Positions 1 through 12,500 of a DNA stretch of 64,000 bases are shown here, piece by piece. The notes under the pieces were generated by a model. It saw only the letters and a list, made by a program, of their open reading frames with translations. It had not been told where the DNA came from and made no database searches. The position numbers and the translations under genes are program-made. Position 1 is the first letter of the stretch. The number at the start of each line of letters is the position of its first letter. Location of the stretch: NCBI GenBank assembly GCA_025175895.1, contig CM045988.1, forward strand, positions 90,431,137 through 90,495,136, read 5' to 3'. This stretch comes from Wurfbainia villosa (lineage: Eukaryota; Streptophyta; Magnoliopsida; Zingiberales; Zingiberaceae).

Positions 1-3000
1 ACTGTCACAGTAGACAGTCACTGGACTCCCACTGTCTTCAGCAATCTTCAGATGCTTCAAGAACCTCCTTAACCAGACCGCTTCTTGTACAGCTACTGAA
101 CATGCCACATATTCAGCTTCCATAGTTGATAAGGTCACACAGGCCTGTTTCTTGCTGTTCCAAGAGATGGCGCCACCATTCAACAAGAATGCATAGTCTG
201 ATGTAGATTTTTTATCATCTAGGTCCCCAGCCCAATCTACATCTGAATATCCCTTCAGACTCATATCTGATCCTTGATAACAGAGACTGTAATCTGTCGT
301 CACTTTCAGATATCTTAATATCCTTTTCACTGTCTTCCAATGTCTCGGTCCTGGGTTTGATTGGTAACGGCTGACTAAGCCAACAATATAGCTGATATCG
401 GGATGAGTACACAACATAGTGTACATTAAACTACCAATAACATTGGCATATGATTTTTTATTCATCTCGACTATTTCATTAGGAGTTTTGGGACTCATAC
501 TCTTGTTCAGAACAATACCTCTCACAATAGGTGTCTGTTCACTGTTGCAATTAGACATGCTGAAATGTTGTAACATCTTATTTATATAAGACTCTTGAGA
601 CAAATCCAAAAATCTTTTAGATCGATCGCCGATGATCTTTACTCTTAAGATGTACTCAACTTCTCCCATATCTATTATGTCAAACTGTGATGAAAACCAC
701 TTTTTGACTTCTATCACAAAACCTATGTTATTTTCTGCAATCAGCATATCATCAACATATAATGATAAAATGACATACTTTCCTTTATCCTTCTTCAGGA
801 AAACGCAATAATCCTCATTGATCATTTCGAAACCATAAGATAAAACTACTTCGTTAAATCTTATATTTCACTATTTTAATGCTTGCTTTAGCCCATATAT
901 AGATTTCTTCAATCTACATACTTTATTTTCTTGGCCTTCAGCAACGAAACCTTCTGGTTGGACCATATAGATTTCCTCATCAAGCTCACCGTTAAGGAAA
1001 GTGATTTTTACATCCATCTGATGTAACTCCAAGTCATAATGCGTCACTAAAGCCAAAATAACTCGGATTAACACAAACTTTACTACGGGAGAAAATGTCT
1101 CCTCAAAGTCAATACCCTCCAATTGGGTAAATCCTTTTGCAACTAGACGAGCTTTGTATCGGTTAATCGATCCATCAGCTTTCCTCTTTATTTTGAGAAT
1201 CCATTTATTTCCAATAGCCCTTCGTCCAGGAGAAAGATTGACTAACTCCCAAACATGATTCTTAATCATTGACTTCATTTCTTCAACCATTGCAACTTTC
1301 CACTTTTCTCCAGCTCTAGAGCTCAGAGTTTCTTTTACTGACTGAGGTTCTTCATCATCAACAGGGAGTGTCATCATTGTCTCATTCTCAATATCAAACC
1401 TTTTCTTAGGTTTGATCTTACGAACACTTTTCCGTAAGTTGGGCTGATAAGAAGTCACCCCGTGACTAGGCAAAGTACTCTCACTGGGTTGACTAGTTCC
1501 ATATATCCCACTAGACACCTGTCCAATTGATAATGACTCTTCCTCCTCAAATAGAGGAACTGTCTTATCAACTTCACCTCTAGCTAGGAACTCAGTTTCG
1601 AGAAAAGTAGCATCTTTCGATTCCAATTCGGAGATTGTTCCATCTTGTTGCTCACCTATGAAAACATAACCATTTAAAGTATCAGAATATCTTATAAAGA
1701 TACACTTCTTATCTCGAGGTCCTAGTTTTTCATACTTGTGAGAACTATCATGAACATAGGCAATGAATTCTGGTCTCGGATTTCCCAACGTTTTCACCCG
1801 CCCAACGTTCATATGGGGTAAATGGAACTGACTTTGAAGGCACTTTGTTAAGTATATAGTTTGTAGCTAATAATGCATCTTCTCAATAGGAGATTGACAA
1901 ATTAGCCTGCGCCATCATAGATCTAACCATTTCGAGAAGAGTCCTATTTCTTCTCTCAGCAACCCCATTTTGCTGTGGAGTTTCAAGGATCGTCAGCTGT
2001 CTAATAATCCCTTTATCATTACATATTATCTTGAACATATCAGACAAATATTCTCTACCACGGTCAGTGCGTAAAGTCTTAACCTTACGTTCCGTTTGAT
2101 TCTCAACTTCGTTCATATAACGAATGAAGCAATCCAATGCTTCAGATTTGTGAGAAATCAAATACACATGACCGAAACAAGAGAAATCATCAATAAATAT
2201 AATGAAATAGGAAACTCCATGTCTAGCCCTCACATTCATTGGACCATAAATATCCGAATGAATCAATTGCAACGGTGACTCTGCCCTAATAGTCTTACCG
2301 AATGGTTTCCTAATTGCTTTTCCAGCAAGATGATGCTCACATACAGACAAACTAATCTTAGCTCGAGAGCCCAATAAGCCCTTTTTAGCTAACAGATTCA
2401 TGCGATCTTGTCCAATATTTCCTAATCTAGCATGCTAAATATCATCAGTTATTTCTGCATCACTAGTAAGAACAATACTTGAAAAATAATTATCAATCGC
2501 ACAATTATCATTTTATTCTACATCAAGAACCATAAAACCATTCGTTAAAAAACTATAACCGATTGACACTGAGTCAATCTTGAGTTCAACACATCGACTG
2601 TAAAAATTTATACAATACCTTAGATCAAGAAGACAAGTAGCAGAAATAAGATTCCTCCGAATCTCAGAAGCATACAAGACATCATGTAGAAATAATGTTC
2701 TTCCACCCCGAAGGTTAAGTTTGCAAGTGTTGACTCCCTTGACTTCGAATCTTGCATTATTTTCTACATATATTCATTTATTGTCAGTTGGTACCCAGCG
2801 GTACTCCACATATATAACTCGCTTTCGAGCTACATGGTTGGTTGCTCCCAAATCTATAATCCACAAAGGATAAGAATCAGCCAACAACACAGAACTAACA
2901 ACAAAATGCTCATAAGACAGACAAGAAGTTACCTTTCTTGGCTCGGTACACTCCTGAGCATAGTGACCATTCTTGTCATAATTAAAGCAAGTTATCTTGC

Positions 3001-3778
3001 TTTTAGGTTTCTTCCCCGTCTTCTTGTTATTCTTCTTCTTGATTGGGCCTGTCCCACTTGCAGCAGTAGCTTCTTTCTTCTTTCCCTTCCCCTTCTTGAA
3101 CCATCTGTTTTTCTTGGATCCAGATGATCCAGCAGAACCGACAGCCAAATAGGATTGGCCAGAAATCCTCGCGGATTCTACTCTCTCCGCCTCAAGTTCT
3201 ATATGACACGAGACATCAGCGAAAGTCTTAATACTCTCGTTGTGAGTAAGGGTCTGCTTCATGGTCTTCTAAGAATCTGAAAGGGATCGAATGACTGTCT
3301 GAACCTGTTGTTTATTTGTCAGCTCGTGACCGACAGTTTTAAGCTCCCGAATCATATTCGACATCTCCCTAAGATGTTGAACCATAATGACATTTGGGCG
3401 CTTCTTGTAGCTATCGAACTTGATCGTCAGCTGTCGAAGCTTGCTTAGACTAACTCCGTTGTACTTGTCCTTAAGGGCAACCCAGACAGCATGAGCTGAA
3501 TGATACGACTCATACTCAAAAACTAGGACATCTATCATTGAACTAATTAAGATGCCCTTAGCAGTGGAGTCTTTCTTCTTCCATGCCTTATAGGCATCAA
3601 GATCTCGTCTGTTCTGTGCAGTGGGACCATCTACAGATTCTACCATGACCTGATTTATAGTTTCTAAAACTTCTTGTTCCTCAAGAACATACTGTATCTT
3701 AAGGTGTCAGATCTTGTAGTTATCCCTATTGAGTTTCTCACCTTTATTGAGTTCAGCTATGATATTTTTAACTGTCAT
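1..3778 (-). pseudogene. Ty1/copia gag-pol, degraded
   Basis: Polyprotein region of a Ty1/copia retrotransposon, read right to left. Gag starts at the ATG at 3776-3778. It carries a UBN2/retrotran_gag domain down to about 3269 and a CCHC knuckle (CFNYDKNGHYAQEC, about 2990-2950). The protease motif follows near 2850. Integrase at 2401-1883 shows the HSD, RTDRG and E (GVAERRNR) positions. Reverse transcriptase occupies 1812 to about 700, with the YVDD box near 750. RNase H extends past the left edge. The reading frame is broken: two conserved tryptophan codons in gag are now stops (about 3708 and 3267), the protease triad reads DLG instead of DSG, and stops or frameshifts separate gag, protease, integrase and RT. 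It is inactive as a protein source. Domain order PR-IN-RT-RH identifies copia rather than gypsy. Confidence 0.93.
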
Positions 3779-6230
3779 AATCTAACATAAATAAACACAT
3801 TATTTAGTTATTCAATGTATGATTTTATGTATGTAATCTACAAATTGACTCAATGTAAATTCGATTTGGTTTACCAATTCCTACTCATCATTTGTATGTA
3901 CCAATCGAATCAACTTTGATCACTTACATTACATACGTCCAATCTTAACATGATATTATTAAATGAATATTTCATTTAAATTGTACTCAATATGAATAAA
4001 TCAAAGAGCAAAAAATATCATGCATCATGTAGAGTTAACAACATAAAATGAACATATCATTAAATTAAGCTTGTTGTACATTGTCAAGACATAATAAAGA
4101 TAACCCTACAAAGAATGTTACATATAACATTCTTCCTACTCATAACTAAAAAAAAAACTAAACAACTCCTACTAGGACAAACACTAATGCAGTAATGATC
4201 CAAATATGCCCAATTTTCTTGGGCTGAACTAGGATATCCCCCGCCGAGATGCTCTCAAGTTGATGCCAGGATGCAAAATCTTCCGAAGGATACCTTTGAA
4301 GCGATCCAAAAGGAAAGATTCCATCAGGGTCCTCTTCCGAATCTTCCTCCGGATCTTCACGATGGACCTCACAGTCCTCATAGTGAAGCAGCTCAGCGCA
4401 TAACTGGGTATAAGAGATGCGTCCCCTCATAGCGCCCTCAGATCTGATGCGCTATATCACTCAGGTGCTGTGGTAATGAGCGAACCAAAGCCCAAATTTT
4501 GTAATTTTCCAGAATCGGAAACTTCTACATCTCCAGTCTCTAGAACAATTTATCAAGTCTCCTGATGTGCCACCCAACTTCATGAGATGAGTCATACTCT
4601 ATCTCCTGGATAGTCTCTCTTAGTCGATTACGCAACACATCGCGTCTAGTCATAGTGGTAATCATCCGTGTCATCTGAACAAATTGAAATTAATTAAATC
4701 AGCTCAAAACTGACAAACCAGTACACTTATCGACTTTTTTCAATTTATATATAGGCATCACAATAAATCAAGAAATAAATTTCCTTGATTTTATAGAGAA
4801 CTGTCGACAAACTTACTTAGACCAGTCAATTGGTACTTTTACCAATTGACTATCATTTAAGTTTAGTCGACTAGTTTCTTGAAGACTCAATATTGGGCGT
4901 GAGAATCCAAACATCATGCAATTCGATCCGAGTACCCCAGACACCCAAGCAATATGCATAGTATTCTTTCTCATCATTCCTAGGCATCAACTCTAGTTCA
5001 TTTGGTCTATCTCTAAGTTGTTAATATCAAGTCCTAATTATTCCAAATAATTACTTGATTATTTAGTCATGAGTTTAGTTGACCAAAGTCAACTTCAGCA
5101 AGTCGGTCAATACCGACTTCTAAGCATTGTGTTTAACTTAGCCCAATCCAAATTTGACAACGACTGACTCAGCCATAACTGATTCAGCCAATGTCAAATC
5201 ATGCTTATCAACGCCAATCTAGACAAATCCAATTCAGTCAAGCATGATCAAGTCGAACCAAATTAGAGTTGAGTTAACCAAGTTCAATTTACACTTGGTC
5301 GTGCCAGAGCACTTAACATAACACTTGTTTGAGTTAATTGGGCACCTAGCTTTCGTTGAAATCCAATTAATTGAACCTATGCCCAAATTAATTTGGATCT
5401 CAAATTAAAATCTAAGTCCAATTATTTAATTTCCAATTAGGCCTCTCTCATTGACAGCCCAATTAGAAATCCAGTCCAATTAAAAAACTGATTCTGAACT
5501 CATCTATTCAATTATTTAATTTCCAATTAGGCCTCTCTAATTAACAGCCCAATCAGAAATCCAACCCAATTAAAAAACTAATTCTGAGCCCATCTTCTTC
5601 GGCCCATTCAAAAAAAAAACTACCCTTGTCGGTGCAAAACTGCTCTGCCAGCAGTGATACTGCCCTTCCGACGGTGAAACTGCCCTGGCTGGCAATAAAA
5701 TCGCTCTGTCGGCAGTTAAAACTGCCATGTTGGCGGTTAAACCACCCTGGTCGTGCTCAAACCGCCTTGGCAGGTTCTCAAACCGCGCTTACGGGGCTGA
5801 AAATTGCCCTACCGGTAGTTCACCGCCCTGGCCGGAGCTGAAACTGCCCTGGCCTACGGCGGAACCGCCCTACCGGCGGTTCAACCGCCCTGGCAGGGGT
5901 TAAAATCGCCCTGTCGACAGTTATACCGCCCTGGCCGGCAGAAAGCTCGCTGAGCAAGTCAACGCTTGGAAACGGTGAAACCACCCTTCGAGGGTAGTTT
6001 TGCCATGCGATTAATATTTCGACGATCAATCGCCCGAGTTTATCCAGAGTGGTTTTCCACTCGACAAACCACTCTGGAATGACCAGGGTGGTTTGTCCAG
6101 AGTGTATTTCACTCGCCAGAGAAACAGTGTTTCAGCACTGTTCATCGTTTTCTTCGCGCGATTTCGCGATGAACACCATATTTTGCAGGAAAAAAAATTT
6201 CTAATATGTATTAGATGCTTTCCAATAAGT
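3779..6230 (-). mobile_element. Leader (5' UTR) of the left copia element
   Basis: About 2.45 kb lies between the primer-binding site and gag on the minus strand, which is long for a copia leader. No coding similarity was seen. It holds an AT-rich part (3780-5400), an imperfect tandem duplication of period about 90 (near 5419 and 5509, both with the string CAATTATTTAATTTCC), and a GC-rich minisatellite at 5640-5950. The short ORFs here are chance readings through the repeats. Confidence 0.7.
5640..5950. repeat. GC-rich degenerate minisatellite in copia leader
   Basis: About a dozen diverged units of roughly 24 bp with a core like AACTGCCCTGGCCGG/CGGTTAAAACCGCC. Many units contain short inverted pairs such as GGCGGTT...AACCGCC. 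It is a sharp GC-rich island inside AT-rich leader sequence. The second copia element at the right edge also has a leader filled with palindrome-rich repeats, so this looks like a property of the element family. Confidence 0.75.
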
Positions 6231-6242
6231 GCTCTGATATCA
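6231..6242 (-). other. Primer-binding site, tRNA-iMet type
   Basis: On the minus strand the bases read TGATATCAGAGC, one mismatch from the usual plant copia site TGGTATCAGAGC, complementary to the 3' end of initiator tRNA-Met. It lies one base inside the LTR end CCAACA, the normal geometry. Confidence 0.8.
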
Positions 6243-6243
6243 T

Positions 6244-6755
6244 TGTTGGTAGTTTTAGTATCTAATCGAGATTATACAGAATTAAAGGAAGAACATAAAC
6301 TGTAAAAACTGAAGAAAAAAAAAATACTTACAGCGATTTCATCAGAATCTTCTCGCGTCCAAGGAAGAAGATGCTGCTCTCTGTTTGAGGAACAATCACA
6401 ACAAAAAGCTCCTATTCTTCCACGAGATAAATTCTGGTCGTATCTTGGTGTTCACTCTTCTCTTAACAATACTCCGCTCGAACAGTCTTTCGGCGTAAAA
6501 TCTCTGTTCTCTTTACTCATTTTTTTTTAGACGCACACCTCTTTATAAAAAAGGTATTTTTTACACTGCATAAAGTACGTCAACTGTGTGCACTTTATGC
6601 GGTGCGTGCACACGCGTGCACGGTGAGACGTTACAACATTTTTATCTTCGTTACTTTTTCAAAGTTAATTATTTCAAGTGCAACGTGTGCACGGCTAGAC
6701 GTTACAACATTTTTATCTTCGTTACTTTTTCAAAGTTAATTATTTCAACGCCAAA
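6244..6755 (-). mobile_element. 5' LTR of left copia element
   Basis: The inner edge is clear: on the minus strand the LTR ends ...CTACCAACA directly before the primer-binding site. A promoter-like TATA (TTTTTTATAAAGAGG, near 6540-6555) precedes a GTGTGCGTC motif that also occurs in the right-edge LTR at 62640-62655. U3 contains a 71-bp tandem duplication. The outer edge was not determined: no TG terminus or target duplication could be recognised, so the right boundary is approximate. Confidence 0.6.
6627..6748. repeat. 51-bp direct repeat, 71-bp period, in LTR U3
   Basis: Two identical 51-bp copies, 6627-6677 and 6698-6748, each starting GACGTTACAACATTTTTATC, separated by a GTGCACGG-containing spacer that is itself partly repeated. 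Lies upstream of the LTR TATA box on the minus strand, where duplicated enhancer-like blocks are common in retrotransposon LTRs. Confidence 0.9.
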
Positions 6756-7383
6756 AAGCTAATGTCAATCCACCAAACGTATCCCAAAGTCCACAATTAC
6801 ATATGCAAAATATAATCAACTGATTTTTGATACACAATCCTATCAGTGAAATTATAAATTTCAATTTTTATTGAAAAAAAGCAAATTAAGATTTTATAAA
6901 TTCAAGTAATTTACAAATTTATATTTCTAATTCTCACTCTAAGCCTTATTTACTCTAAAACATTATCCGGAAAAAAATTCAAATGGAAAAAATATTTTAG
7001 GAAAAGCAAAGAAAAAAAAGGGAAAAAATTAAGAAAATAAAGAAAAGGAGTGATTTTTTTTTAAAGTCTATATATAACGTTGCGCGCGACTTGTGCACGA
7101 TAACGAAAAATGTATAATAATTTCGTCGTCGATTGAGCAAGCACAGTAAGGAGGAATGAATGATAACTCTTCCTGTTGATCGGTCGATTGGTGATGACGA
7201 TCCGACAGATTCAAGAGTTGGTTATAATGTTCATCGGGTAAGAATATCGTAGGTGAAAATATTATGCATTTCTCATTTACTGTGCAATTCTATGAATTAG
7301 ATGGAAATTGAACGACACACCACGTCATGCTCGGGCGCACACGGATTGTCGCACTATATATATATATATATATATAACTCATC

Positions 7384-7690
7384 GATAGCATTCGTGAGCA
7401 TTTTCATTATCAATCGTCCGATAGGGTGTACACTATAGTTCAATCCTTGAACTAAAGGGGATCGGATAGTGAATAGTAAAGGACTTCATTGGTGCTCACG
7501 GATAAATTAGATAGGATAATATTTTATATATAGAGAGAAATATTATCCTATATAATTTATCCGTTGAGCATTTCTATTATTCATTATCTGATGTATTATA
7601 GTTTAATCTTTGAACTTTGATGGATAATAAAGATATTCATTAATGTTCATGAATAAATTGTATAGAATAATATTTTCGTATATATTAGAG
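7384..7690. mobile_element. Palindromic MITE, copy 1
   Basis: An inverted repeat is centred near 7532: 7493-7528 (TGCTCACGGATAAATT...) is mirrored by 7535-7571 (...AATTTATCCGTTGAGCA). Flanking arms repeat the words TTCAATCCTTGAACT, CCGATAGGGTG and CATTATC. The same arrangement recurs at about 43765-44020 with the shared words ATTCATCCGTGAATATT and CATCGTCTGATCGGGTG. This indicates a dispersed foldback/MITE family. No ORF is present. Exact ends and the target duplication were not resolved. Confidence 0.7.
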
Positions 7691-8092
7691 AAAAAAAAAA
7701 ACTCATCGAAGGATAAAATTTTAAATCCATTCATACGTAAACACAAGACGGAGCCGCCCAATAATCTCTGGGCTTTAGCTCAGGGTACGTATCGCTTTTA
7801 CTAATTAATTCTAAAATTTTAAATCAAATTTCAAAATTAATCTTAAATATATTTTTTTTCTAAAAATTTTAGCCATAGAATATAATATTTGGTCCCGTCC
7901 TTGGGTAGACAAAAGATTTTTTTTTTTTTTTCAATTTCTATTTTCTTCTCCCAGATAAACAATGCATAAAAGTCAAAAGTTGGATTCACGATAACGACGT
8001 TGATTGAGTTATTTGACTATGACATCGAGCTTTACTAAAGAAACCCACCCATTCGTAAAACATAATTAAATGTCCTTCGTCACCCATCCATG

Positions 8093-8206
8093 AAACCTTT
8101 GGTTAACGCAGAAGTTCCTTTCTTAATTACTAACTTTTAAGTAAAGAAACTTTGGTTAACGCAGAAGCTCCTATCTTAATTACTAACTTTAACTAAAGAA
8201 ACTTTG
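8093..8206. repeat. Imperfect tandem duplication, about 54-bp unit
   Basis: Two copies of a unit containing TTTGGTTAACGCAGAAG, then TCTTAATTACTAACTTT and AAAGAAAC, differing at a few bases. Located 220-340 bp upstream of the F-box start codon. Confidence 0.8.
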
Positions 8207-8373
8207 GTTTCGAATGAGAAATTACACCAACCGAAAGAAAAGCAAGCTGTGGATTGGACCAGAAGTTCCTTAAAAGCACAAATTGGCACATTTCTCACAT
8301 CTATTTTATCCTTTTGCGTTGGAAATGTAACATTACACACAGTAGATAGCAAACAAGGAACAGACTTCTCCCT

Positions 8374-8380
8374 TATAAAT
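8374..8380 (+). promoter_or_regulatory. Probable TATA box of F-box gene
   Basis: TATAAAT, 50 bases before the ATG at 8430. This spacing allows a transcription start near 8405 and a short 5' UTR. Confidence 0.55.
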
Positions 8381-8429
8381 CTCATCTCGGATAATTAATC
8401 TTTATGCTCGTCTGCAAATTTGGCAAAGC

Positions 8430-9296
8430 ATGGAGTTAGATTGCTTGATTCTCATCTTCGAGAGGCTGAGGCTCCGAGACTTGGCCTTGAGCGTTCCATT
8501 GGTGTGCAAAGCATGGCACAAAGCCTCCCTCGACCCTGCGTGCTGGAGAATCCTCGACTTCACCAGCTTGGATTTCATGCCGTGGAGTGACTTCGCCACC
8601 AGATTCATGAGTCAGTTCTCTATTCAACGCTTCTCCTTCTCCGGCTTCTTGATGCTAGCGGTCGCGCGAAGTCGCGGGACTGTCGTCGAGCTCAAGTTCC
8701 CTGTTTTTGGAGCTTCCTTGAAGGACTTGGTTTTCGCTTCCAATCAGTTGAGTAATCACTCGAAATGCGCCATCTCTGTGTTTAAACGTGACGCGATTGC
8801 ATATATAATTTGCAGCTGTCCGAGTCTGAGAGCATTGGCCTTGCCCAATCTGTCCTTGGCAGACGAGCCTCGAATGCCAGAGCTCGTGGAGAAGTGGAAG
8901 GGACTGGAACAGCTCCAAATGGAGTTGAAACCTTCTTCCTTGGTCGATATGGTCACTCGGATCTGCCTCGGCCGCAGCAAAAGGTTTTGCAGCCTCAGAA
9001 TGGCGGGCTCGATCAAGAAGGAAGACACCACGGCCATCGTTAACCATCTTCCGGGGATCAAACACCTCGACCTCAGTAAATCTTATTTGCCAAGGGAGCA
9101 GTTACTGGATCTGATAAATGGCTGTAGAGAGCTGCAATCGCTAACAGTTGACAATTGTGTTGGTTTTGAAGCCGACGAGGAGATTTTCCAAAAAGCTTCT
9201 GGTATCAAAATTTTCAGCCACGAGGGCTGCAGATCACTCGATCAATTCGCCTATGATACAGACGAGTATGATCCACTAGATCTGCTTGTCGAGTAG
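8430..9296 (+). CDS. F-box/LRR-type protein (At3g48880/FBW2-like)
   Basis: Single-exon protein of 288 residues. The N-terminus (ELDCLILIFERL...DLALSVPLVCKAWHKA, residues 2-31) fits the F-box, which binds SKP1 in SCF ubiquitin ligases. The pattern DPACWRILDF follows, typical of this plant subgroup. The rest has leucine-rich-repeat-like segments (residues about 130-250: CPSLRALALPNL, LPGIKHLDLS, CRELQSLTVDNCVGFE), expected to recruit a substrate that is unknown here. The ATG at 8430 is chosen because the F-box starts immediately and a TATA box lies 50 bases upstream. The acidic tail DTDEYDPLDLLVE ends at the TAG. The protein is somewhat short at its N-terminus compared with homologues, which often have a few residues ahead of the F-box. 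Family assignment is by remembered similarity. Confidence 0.88.
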   Translation: MELDCLILIFERLRLRDLALSVPLVCKAWHKASLDPACWRILDFTSLDFMPWSDFATRFMSQFSIQRFSFSGFLMLAVARSRGTVVELKFPVFGASLKDLVFASNQLSNHSKCAISVFKRDAIAYIICSCPSLRALALPNLSLADEPRMPELVEKWKGLEQLQMELKPSSLVDMVTRICLGRSKRFCSLRMAGSIKKEDTTAIVNHLPGIKHLDLSKSYLPREQLLDLINGCRELQSLTVDNCVGFEADEEIFQKASGIKIFSHEGCRSLDQFAYDTDEYDPLDLLVE

Positions 9297-9582
9297 AAGA
9301 TTGCAACTATAGTAAGAAAAACAATTTGTTCATAATACAATCAGAGCCTTACAACTTAGCAGATAATATATTTCATAGACTCATCAAATCTTGTATACAT
9401 ATCACAATCAAGAAAAGAAAGAGTACAGCCATCAGCTTGTTAAACCAAATAGGTAGGCCAATATACAATCTCAATTATTAGTCACTCCATTCTAATTACA
9501 GAAAGCTACAACAAAATGAATGAACAAACAAGTCAACTGCATCTGCCAGGGTAAGCAAAATTGTCGGTATATTTCCTTCTGC

Positions 9583-12500
9583 TCAGGTGGTTGTTTGTGT
9601 TACCTTTGAGATGACAGACAAAGGAATGATGGCCTTGTGGCCTTGGTTGCCATAGAGCCCAATTCTTCCGAAACTAGCATAGGTGCTATTCATAGTGGCA
9701 TTTAGCACAAGAGTTAAGCTCTGTTGCTGCCCGCTCGCGATGAAAAACTGCATCGGTGTGACTGAAAAGGAAACTCCATAAGGAGCACTCCAACTGACAG
9801 TATAATACTCATCACTTGCTATGTTAGTAACCGTCCTCGCTACAACTCTAGATCCATCGAGGAACGAAACTGTGATTGACGGCAAGTTCAGGTCTGAGCC
9901 TGTCATGCTGGAAGCACCGCAGGCGTGGCCAGTGTAGTTCAGTATCACAGGACTAGATCCATTGATGCCACAGAGAAAGGAAATGAAGTCATCATAACCT
10001 GAAAACAAGTAGGTATCCACTAAAATCTCTTGCTAAATTCTACTTGCAATGGCAGTAAAAGTTTAACAGATCATTGAATGATTATAAATCTTTGTTTGGG
10101 GGATTTATGGATTACCACTGACCTGTATCAAAGATGAGTCCTGGGTCTAGAGCAGCTGTTGCATTAACAAAGCCACTGCCCATGTCAAAGGGTGTTGCAG
10201 GTGACTCGCTGGAATCTGGATTTCTGTAAAATCGTTGGGCCATTATAGGACCACCTTCCCTCTCGTAGAGTGTGGCAGTCGTAGAGAGTGAGGATGCAAC
10301 GGCTGCAGGACTTGCGCTAGGAAATTTCTGCTTGATAAGAGCAGCAAGCCCTGCAATGTGTGGAGCCGCCATACTCGTACCAGATATCATTGCAAAACTT
10401 TCACCTGAGTGTTTTAAGTTAATGAGGAAAGCTCAAATCAGAAGCCAAATCCATGAACATCTATTGTTCTATCAATCACCACCACTTTTTATATAATGAA
10501 ATATATTTGCATAAAGGGAGGGCACATTAATATAATTCAAACATCATATCCTGATATAATCATGATTAAAAAGCAACCATACACTTTGTTGAACAGAAAT
10601 ATACCTTGAAAGTCAGCAGAATCAGTTCCTAATGAGCTCCAAGCACCCCATATTAAATTGCCAGGGGCTATGAGATTAGGTTTCATGATATCAGCATCGG
10701 CTAGCGACGTGTCTTCTGGATCTGGTCCTCTAGCAGAATAGTACATCACTTTGGGGGCAGAGATGCTGTAGTTAGCCTTAAGACCTCCTAATATGTTTGC
10801 TGTGCCACCAAATTTGATAATGGCTTTGGAGGTTTCATCTATTACTAAGGAGCTATTATAGTAGTCTAAAAATATCTGGATAGCAAAATAGAAATAAATA
10901 ATCATCAAAAACTAGGAGCAAACACATGATCTAAAAGATGTTAGTAAATTAGAGCTATGAATCTCCAGTTTTCTGACAATACAATACAGAATGTTTAGAA
11001 ACATAAAATGACATGGAGTTTAGTGTTTAGATATGCAGTCGCATAATGAAAACGCTCAGATGTATATGTATCAAGAAGTTTTTGTTTCATTGGCATAAAA
11101 GCAAAACTCAATATTCCTCGATCTGCATTGATACCTTGGAATCATCCGTAGAGGTTATTACCACACCAGGCATATTCATGGGAGTTGGGTTAAGATGAAA
11201 CCCGGTAATGAAGGGATCCATGTAGAATATAACTCCAACTGCACTGACATTCTTTGCTGTCTCTAGGGCCTGTTTTATAGAGGATAGACCCAGAACAAAT
11301 CTGACAGAATAACTGCATATCAATATTTTGCCATCAGTAAGATCTTCATTTATATAACTAGAATCTTGGCATTCTCCCAAGAACTCGCTCACTTCGGCAG
11401 TGCCATTTCTCAGAGCATGAATAGCAGCAATAAGAGGGTACATCGAACCACTGTCTGTTCTAGCTATAGTATGCAAACAACGATAGTGATGGTCAATTTT
11501 GTGGCCGTAAAAAACAGACTACATCCAAGTAAAATGAAGTTGACAAAAGAAAAACTAATACTTACGAGCAAGTCCAACTCCTGAGATTGTTAGGTTGTTT
11601 CCAAGCACTAGACAGTTATTATACACTCTATCATGCGCTGAAGCACCCACAGTAAATATCCAAGGACTAAAGGAAGATACACTCTTTGGTGAAGGTCCAG
11701 TGTTTCCTGCTGCTTGCACAACAAATATTCCAGCTTTTACAGCTGAGAGTAATGACATATCTATAAGATTGAAAAAGGTCGCTAGCCCAAAAGGACGCCT
11801 GTTTGGTGTGATCGATAAACTTATGATGTCAACACCATCTTGAGCTGCCTGAAGTTGGATGTTGCACAAATTACTATTTAAAAAATTGCTGTTCTGTGCA
11901 ATGAATTATGGGTAAAAATAACTAGGAGACATTTCTCAGTTATGGCCTGACCACTCCCATCCTCTACAAATGCAATAATTTTATTAACTTACTTATGCCA
12001 AAACGCACCAAAATAAGATGACATGACAAATGTATCAGAAGAAAAATATTTGATTCTGCAAATCATAATGTATAATGAAGTTCAAGCTGACAAAATTATT
12101 GTGCACTTTGAAGTTGTGTGAAGGAATAAAATCTTATCCTCATTACAAATAAAAGAAAGAAATTCCCGTCTTCAATAGATGCAGGAGATAGCATAGAGAT
12201 TAGAACAATTATTGGATGGCCTACCTCCACATACTTCTAGGAACTTTCAGTATCCTCTTTCTTGCATAAAGTTTCAAAGTTCACCTTGTCAAATCATAAT
12301 GATATATTTCTATTTTAAAGAAACATACTCATGTGTCTAATTTGTGGAGCTCGAATTCAATCTATTCCTCATCAACTTCATTTTGATCACATTCAAGTTA
12401 CAGAAATATAACTAATTAGGTGACAAAAGGAGGGAGGTTACATAAATACATAGTAAATTAAATAGCTTTGATGTACTTTATAGCTATTTCAAAGATACTC

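Larger units (their letters stand above)
6760..8370. other. Non-coding AT-rich spacer
   Basis: No gene seen. Contains a TA microsatellite (about 7355-7376), the palindromic MITE described separately, poly-T near 7917-7930 and a small tandem duplication at 8093-8206 in front of the F-box gene. Confidence 0.6.

Noticed and set aside
5626..6029. ORFs on both strands in the left copia leader
   Set aside because: They follow the minisatellite period and lie between primer-binding site and gag.
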